Made by a program: the position numbers and the translations under genes. From contig CAZQYC010000109.1 in assembly GCA_964597495.1 (NCBI GenBank), positions 1 through 10,596 on the forward strand: a DNA stretch of 10,596 nucleotides. The letters are read 5' to 3'. The stretch comes from CAZQYC01 sp964597495 (lineage in GTDB: Bacteria; Pseudomonadota; Gammaproteobacteria; Steroidobacterales; Steroidobacteraceae). This document shows positions 6,636 to 10,596 of the stretch, in pieces. The notes beneath the pieces were generated by a model. The model ran no database searches. It saw only the letters and a program-made list of their open reading frames with translations, and was not told the DNA's origin. How positions within the stretch are numbered: the stretch's first letter is position 1; each line of letters starts with the position of its first letter.

Positions 6636-7822
6636 TGTGGCTATTGATCCTCGTCGTCGTATTCGTACTGCTCGGCGGCGGCGCATGGAGCTGGCCGTTC
6701 ATGGCAGGCATCCTTGGCGCAACCGGCATCAAAGACAAGGCGAGCGCGCTCGAGAACATCGCACGGCTCATGCGCAACTACGACATTACGCCTGCCGAGG
6801 TCGAGGCTGCTTTCCACTCACCCGCGCCCCACTCTGCTTCGCCACGCCGCAGCAAAAGCGACGTCGCCAAAACGCTCTTTATTTATCTCGGCGCGATTTT
6901 CATTCTTGCGGGCATCGGCGCCTACATCGGAACGTTCTGGGAAAGCATGGGCAGCGCGATGCGGGTGATCGTTACCTTGGGCGTCGGCTACATTCTGCTC
7001 GTCGTATTGATTTCCGCCCTGCACGAGAACAAGTATCCACGGCTGATCCTGCCTCTTGCGCTGGCTTCGGCCTTCGTGATGACCGGCGGCTGGTTCGTGC
7101 TTATCTACGAAACCTTTCCGCACGGCAATAACTGGCGGGCTGCCGTACTCGCCGTGTTCGGCGTGATGGCCGTGCAGCAAGGCGCGCTATTCGGTAAATA
7201 TCGGTTGACGGTGCTGGCCTTTACTGCCTTGTTTTTCGCTTACGGATTCATGCAGGTGGGACTCGATCTGCTGGACGTCCCGATGGCTTACAGCGCCATC
7301 TTTCTCGGTGCGTCGTTATTCCTGGTCGCTACTGCACTTGAGAGCACGTCGCATCGCATGCTGGCGGAACCCGCGTTATTGATCGGAACGGTGTGGCTAA
7401 ATATCGGTTTGTTCGACCGCATCGCGGAGCTCGTCGCTACCAACTGGGCAAGCCTCATCATCGGCATCAGCTTGATCTTCACGGCCTATGGATTGCAGAA
7501 AGCGGAACGGCATTCACGCCTTGCTGGCCTCGGCTATTTCGTCGGCTCCCTCATGGCCTATGCCGGCTTGTTCGATCTCGTGCACGACAAGCCTTTCGAA
7601 CTGCTCTATCTCGCCGTGACGGCATCCATGCTCTATGCCTGCGTGGTGCTGCAAAGCCGAGCGCTATTGTTCACCACCGTTATCGCCATGCTCGGCTTCA
7701 TCGGCTTTTATACCGCCAAGCACTTCGCGAATTCGCTGGGCTGGCCCGTCACGCTCGTTCTCATGGGCGTCGCTTTCCTAGGCGTCGGCACGCTGGCCAT
7801 CAGGGTGCGGCGACGTATCTAA
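6632..7822 (+). CDS. Polytopic membrane protein, DUF2157-like
   Basis: A 396-aa protein starting MMWLLILVVV. I prefer the ATG at 6632, which overlaps the previous stop as ATGA, over a TTG at 6617. It has one N-terminal hydrophobic segment (about 3-17). A cytosolic-type helical stretch follows, with ALENIARLMRNYDITPAEVEAAF at about 42-64. Then come about twelve membrane segments from about 83 to the end (LFIYLGAIFILAGIGAYIG, VIVTLGVGYILLVVLIS, and so on), closing with a basic tail RVRRRI. The 'LGAIFILAGIGAYIGTFW' segment is characteristic of DUF2157-type proteins, whose function is not established. No transporter motif or catalytic residue was seen. It is the second and last gene of its operon. 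Confidence 0.78.
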   Translation: MMWLLILVVVFVLLGGGAWSWPFMAGILGATGIKDKASALENIARLMRNYDITPAEVEAAFHSPAPHSASPRRSKSDVAKTLFIYLGAIFILAGIGAYIGTFWESMGSAMRVIVTLGVGYILLVVLISALHENKYPRLILPLALASAFVMTGGWFVLIYETFPHGNNWRAAVLAVFGVMAVQQGALFGKYRLTVLAFTALFFAYGFMQVGLDLLDVPMAYSAIFLGASLFLVATALESTSHRMLAEPALLIGTVWLNIGLFDRIAELVATNWASLIIGISLIFTAYGLQKAERHSRLAGLGYFVGSLMAYAGLFDLVHDKPFELLYLAVTASMLYACVVLQSRALLFTTVIAMLGFIGFYTAKHFANSLGWPVTLVLMGVAFLGVGTLAIRVRRRI

Positions 7823-7860
7823 CCTGCTTAAGTCAATAGAAGCCGGTAGAAGCTGCCAAG

Positions 7861-7880
7861 GCTCTTAACGAGCGAAGAGC
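7861..7880 (+). terminator. Weak hairpin after the DUF2157-like gene
   Basis: GCTCTT at 7861-7866 and AAGAGC at 7875-7880 form a 6-bp stem with an 8-nt loop, 38 nt after the stop codon. There is no T-tract, so if it terminates it would be weakly or with Rho. The rest of 7823-8014 shows nothing recognisable. Confidence 0.22.
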
Positions 7881-8014
7881 GTGTTCACTCACCCTCCATT
7901 TGGACGTGCGACCCGCTGGGATTCGCAGCCCTCACTACGTATTACATCCCTTTCGGCAATCGCGTGAAGTAACTCGGCTGCTCCGCAATGACTGCGCTCG
8001 GATACGTTCTGAGA

Positions 8015-8021
8015 GGTTGAT
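8015..8021 (+). repeat. Target site duplication, left copy
   Basis: GGTTGAT directly abuts the insertion sequence and recurs at 10542-10548 on the other side. A length of 7 bp is within the range usual for the IS21 family. Confidence 0.75.
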
Positions 8022-8028
8022 CGCGGAT

Positions 8029-8090
8029 TCTGATCAATTCGGTACAGCAGTCTGAAGAAACTCGGTACGGCGATCTGGCGAAGCCGGTAC
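8029..8090 (-). repeat. IS21 subterminal repeats, istB-side end (three copies)
   Basis: Three units of the form TCTG...CGGTAC have GTAC at 8042, 8065 and 8087, giving spacings of 23 and 22 bp. They are inverted relative to the repeats at the other end. They are expected binding sites for the IstA transposase. Confidence 0.8.
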
Positions 8091-8112
8091 GGTGCTGTGG
8101 GTGATGTATTGT

Positions 8113-8130
8113 GATCGCGGGATGGCGATC
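8113..8130. terminator. Small dyad downstream of istB
   Basis: GATCGC (8113-8118) and GCGATC (8125-8130) form a 6-bp stem with a 6-nt loop, 20 nt beyond the istB stop, without a T-tract. It could be a weak terminator or a structural part of the IS end. Confidence 0.22.
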
Positions 8131-8150
8131 GTGTCTAGCCGTGCCAGGGC

Positions 8151-8879
8151 TTACGTGGCAGTTTTCCTCCGCATCGATTCGCCTTTAAGTTCGATTTTAT
8201 AAGCATTGTGGACGATGCGATCGAGAATGGCATCGGCGAGTGTCGGATCGTTGAGATAGTCATGCCATTTGCTCACAGGGAGTTGGCTGGTGATCATCGT
8301 ACTGCTCTTATCGAAACGATCGTCGATGATCTCCAAGAGATCGCGCTTGGTCTCGTCAGCGAGTGGGGCGATGCCGAAGTCATCGAGGATCAGTAGCCTA
8401 AACTTGGCCAGATGTTTGAATAGCTGACTTTTCTTTTTGAGCGCATCGGCGCGGACGAGATCTTCGACCAGTCGTGGCAAACGCAGATAACGCACGCTGA
8501 GATTGTCGCGACATGCCTGTTGACCGAGCGCGCACGCCAGGAAGCTTTTACCCACGCCCGTGGGTCCGGTGATCAGGACGTTGAGCTTGTCATTGAGAAA
8601 GGTCAGTGTGCTTAATTGTGCGATCACAGCGCGATCCAGGCCACGCGGTGTGCGTGAATCGAGATCTTCAAGGCTGGCACTGTGTCCCAACTTGGCCCAG
8701 CGCAACCGCTGCGCATAGCGATAATTGCGTCGCTCACTTTGTTCGCTATCGATCAGTAACGCGAGACGGTCGTTGAAGGGTAAGTCATGGGGTGCCTGTT
8801 TTTCCTGCGCAGCGAAAGCTCGCGCCATGCCCCGCAAGCCCAGATCCTGTAAACCCTGATACAACGGTTCAGTGAGCAT
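8151..8879 (-). CDS. istB: IS21-family helper ATPase IstB
   Basis: A 242-aa AAA+ ATPase that assembles on DNA, selects the target and stimulates the IstA transposase. The start at MLTEPLYQGL is supported by GGAGG (8885-8889) 5 nt upstream; the in-frame Met codons further upstream lie inside istA. Visible motifs: Walker A GPTGVGKS at about 105-112, Walker B LLILDD at about 162-167, sensor-like TSQ at about 197-199, DRIVHNAY at about 220-227, and the family's C-terminal LKGESMR at about 231-237. Length is normal for the family. Its ATG overlaps the end of istA by 11 nt (ATGCTCACTGA), so translation is probably coupled. Confidence 0.95.
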   Translation of the reverse strand: MLTEPLYQGLQDLGLRGMARAFAAQEKQAPHDLPFNDRLALLIDSEQSERRNYRYAQRLRWAKLGHSASLEDLDSRTPRGLDRAVIAQLSTLTFLNDKLNVLITGPTGVGKSFLACALGQQACRDNLSVRYLRLPRLVEDLVRADALKKKSQLFKHLAKFRLLILDDFGIAPLADETKRDLLEIIDDRFDKSSTMITSQLPVSKWHDYLNDPTLADAILDRIVHNAYKIELKGESMRRKTAT

Positions 8880-10401
8880 GGGAACCTCCGAAATAATCCG
8901 GGCCACGCACATTGTCATGCACGATGACCGGGGTGATCGAAGGTGCCGCGCGCGGTGTGATGCGGATGAGATCGCGGATGCCGCGATAGCTCAAAATGTT
9001 GAGCTCCAAGGCGCGACGACACGCGGTTTCCAATTGAGCCGGGCTGTAATCCTTGGCTAGGCGCAAAATCCCAAGGCTTGCACGATAGGTTTGTTCGGGA
9101 TGGGTCTTGCGCGTGATCTGTCGAGCGATTACCGTCACCGTGTATTCGCCAATCGCCGTGGCGCGTCGTTGCAGTTGCTCCTGGGTGCGATCCAGATAAC
9201 GACGATGCGAGTCGGGCATGTGCTCGGGCTTGGTGGAAAAATCACCCGCTTTGTAGCCAATCGCGTGCGCGGCTTGCAGTTTGCCCTTGTAATACACCTC
9301 CAGTAACTTCTCGCCGATGCGCACGTCCACGGTTTTGCTGATCAGTCCGTGGGGCACCGAGTACAGGCGCTTGTCGACTTCGATGTGATAATCCACGTGG
9401 ACCTTGGCGCGCTTCCATCGACCGTAGTGATACGCCGTCTCGGGCAAGGCTTTAAGGTGCGGACGTTCCTCCTGAAGCGCACTGAATCGATGGCCCTCGC
9501 GTTTACTGAACGGCTGCGCATTGAGGGCTTGCACGCCTTCGGCGAGAACGCCATTGAGCTCACTCAGCGAGAAAAACAGACGATCGCGCAACGGCGCCAA
9601 CATACGCTGCTCCACCAACCGCACCGCGTTCTCGACCTTGGCTTTGTCATCCGGCGCGCGCACCCGCGCCGGCAAAATCGCCGTCCCGTAATGACGCGCC
9701 CATTCCTGATAATCCTCTTGAATGCGCGGTTCGTAGCGATCCGCGCTCGTGACCGCCGTTTTAAGATTGTCCGGCACGATCGCCTCGGGCACGCCGCCAA
9801 AAAACTCCAGCGCGCGCGTGTTGGAACCGATCCAGTCCACCGCTTGTTGACTGGCACTGGCTTCGGCATAGATCGCGTGCGAATACCCCAGCGCCGCAAC
9901 AAAAATCTCCACCGGCCGAAGTTCGCCACTGTGCCGATCGGTGATCGACAGTCGCATCCCGGCGTAGTCCACAAACAGGCGGGCACCGGGTTTATGCACC
10001 AACCGCATCACCGGATCCGCGCGTCGCTCAAACGCCGCAAAGCGCGCGCAGAACTGCGCATACCCCAACGCTTGCCCAGATTGCTGCTCGACATACTCGC
10101 GCCACAGCAGCTTGCGCGTTACCCCTTTGCGGGCCAGCTCTTTCGACAACACCGCAAAGTCCGGCGCTGCTGTGTCACTTTGCACCGTCACCGGGTATAA
10201 CGCGGCATACAGCGCATCCTCATCCCATTCCGACGGCAGCGGCCAACTTAACCCCGCCGACCGAAATCGACGCACGGCTTCCTGCACCGTCGAACGCGCC
10301 ATGCCCAGACTGCCGGCGATCTCGGTGTACGAACACTTCAGCTCAAACCGCAGACGAGCTAACTCCAACAATTGCTTCATGGGTAATCTCCGAAAACTCA
10401 T
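8869..10401 (-). CDS. istA: IS21-family transposase IstA
   Basis: A 510-aa DDE transposase. The start chosen is MSFRRLPMKQ, with GAGG 5 nt upstream. A second in-frame ATG at 10380 (MKQLLELARL) also has GGAG 7 nt upstream and is a real alternative. An N-terminal helix-turn-helix (about 17-50; YTEIAGSLGMARSTVQEAV) binds the IS ends. The rve catalytic core has D145 (LFVDYAG), D211 (IVPDNLKTAV) and E257 (DDKAKVENAV), so the DDE triad is complete. The C-terminal region includes the usual beta-barrel stretch (YSVPHGLISKTVDVRIGEKL). No stop or frameshift interrupts it. Confidence 0.95.
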   Translation of the reverse strand: MSFRRLPMKQLLELARLRFELKCSYTEIAGSLGMARSTVQEAVRRFRSAGLSWPLPSEWDEDALYAALYPVTVQSDTAAPDFAVLSKELARKGVTRKLLWREYVEQQSGQALGYAQFCARFAAFERRADPVMRLVHKPGARLFVDYAGMRLSITDRHSGELRPVEIFVAALGYSHAIYAEASASQQAVDWIGSNTRALEFFGGVPEAIVPDNLKTAVTSADRYEPRIQEDYQEWARHYGTAILPARVRAPDDKAKVENAVRLVEQRMLAPLRDRLFFSLSELNGVLAEGVQALNAQPFSKREGHRFSALQEERPHLKALPETAYHYGRWKRAKVHVDYHIEVDKRLYSVPHGLISKTVDVRIGEKLLEVYYKGKLQAAHAIGYKAGDFSTKPEHMPDSHRRYLDRTQEQLQRRATAIGEYTVTVIARQITRKTHPEQTYRASLGILRLAKDYSPAQLETACRRALELNILSYRGIRDLIRITPRAAPSITPVIVHDNVRGPDYFGGSHAH

Positions 10402-10448
10402 CGGTGCCTCGCTGTAACGCAAAGACACCAGGATTACCCACATTCACC

Positions 10449-10540
10449 GTACCGGCTTGCATCAGATCGCCGTACCGACTTCGGTCAGAACCCCGTACCG
10501 GCTTGGGCCAGATTGCTGTACCGGCTTCAACCAGATTCCA
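10449..10540 (+). repeat. IS21 subterminal tandem repeats, istA-side end (four copies)
   Basis: Four units with cores GTACCGGCTT (one is GTACCGACTT) start at 10449, 10472, 10495 and 10518, an exact 23-bp period. Each is followed by a CAGATT-like box. They lie directly upstream of istA, so bound transposase could also repress its own transcription. A CRISPR array is excluded because the whole unit is repeated without spacers. Confidence 0.88.
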
Positions 10541-10541
10541 C

Positions 10542-10548
10542 GGTTGAT
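10542..10548 (+). repeat. Target site duplication, right copy
   Basis: GGTTGAT matches 8015-8021. Joining the two flanks at one copy restores an uninterrupted pre-insertion site. Confidence 0.75.
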
Positions 10549-10572
10549 GAACAGAGGATCCAGAAGAATCGC

Positions 10573-10596
10573 ATGAGAATAGCCGCATTTTCTCTT
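10573..10596 (+). CDS. Possible start of a gene running off the right edge
   Basis: An ATG opens MRIAAFSL, a plausible beginning of a signal peptide, with AGAAG 6 nt upstream. Only eight codons are visible. If real, the IS sits about 25 bp before it, separating it from its native promoter. Confidence 0.25.

Larger units (their letters stand above)
8022..10541 (-). mobile_element. IS21-family insertion sequence, apparently intact
   Basis: The element is about 2520 bp and carries istA and istB on the minus strand, with a 7-bp direct repeat GGTTGAT outside. The tips are related inverted repeats: CGCGGATTCTG from 8022 and GTGGAATCTGG read inward from 10541. They align with a one-base offset, so each boundary is uncertain by 1-2 bp. 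Multiple subterminal repeats with GTACCGGCTT cores lie inside both ends, which is diagnostic of IS21-type elements. The canonical TG tip is seen only if the right end is placed at 10540. Both genes lack frameshifts, so the copy looks recent and possibly active. Confidence 0.9.

Noticed and set aside
9349..10200. 283-codon plus-strand frame
   Set aside because: Antisense shadow of istA, whose DDE core and HTH are unmistakable.
10449..10540. CRISPR array
   Set aside because: The 23-bp period covers the whole unit with no unique spacers, and matching inverted repeats lie at the other IS end.

Overview
The window reads as a chromosomal piece of a gammaproteobacterium. My best guess is the Xanthomonadales (a Rhodanobacter/Lysobacter/Xanthomonas-type relative). 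The guess rests on the Xanthomonas-like C-terminus of prolyl aminopeptidase at the left edge, strong Shine-Dalgarno sites, moderately high GC in the core genes, and a hairpin repeat that I recall, unverified, as a dispersed repeat of that order.

Layout. Positions 1-148 hold the last 48 codons of prolyl aminopeptidase (pip), starting exactly at the inferred catalytic Asp. A degraded reading frame on the minus strand converges on it. Positions 386-1759 hold the most unusual structure. Two 116-nt hairpin elements (386-501 and 1644-1759) stand in opposite orientation and enclose one lower-GC gene on the minus strand (726-1596). That gene looks like a HEPN-type protein and is broken by one extra copy of a 4-nt repeat. 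The elements have near-identical 54-nt loops but 31-bp stems that differ at 14 positions while staying paired. Each carries the same 14-nt sequence on its inner side.

Positions 1799-5616 hold a three-gene minus-strand operon for the cell envelope. It encodes a small exported protein with a cupin-like C-terminus, a 949-aa lipoprotein with four Ig-like repeats and a PQQ-type beta-propeller, and a second small exported protein that resembles the first. A 410-bp spacer (5617-6026) separates it from a divergent two-gene operon at 6027-7822. That operon encodes a single-pass membrane-anchored protein translationally coupled (ATGA overlap) to a polytopic DUF2157-like membrane protein.

Positions 8022-10541 are an apparently intact IS21-family insertion sequence. 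It has istA and istB overlapping by 11 nt, 22-23-bp subterminal repeats at both ends, related tips, and a 7-bp target duplication GGTTGAT. It landed about 25 bp before an ATG (10573) that may start a gene running off the right edge.

The two envelope operons may serve related roles, but the sequence does not show this. The left part records acquired material (hairpin-bounded HEPN-like cassette) and the right part a probably recent transposition.
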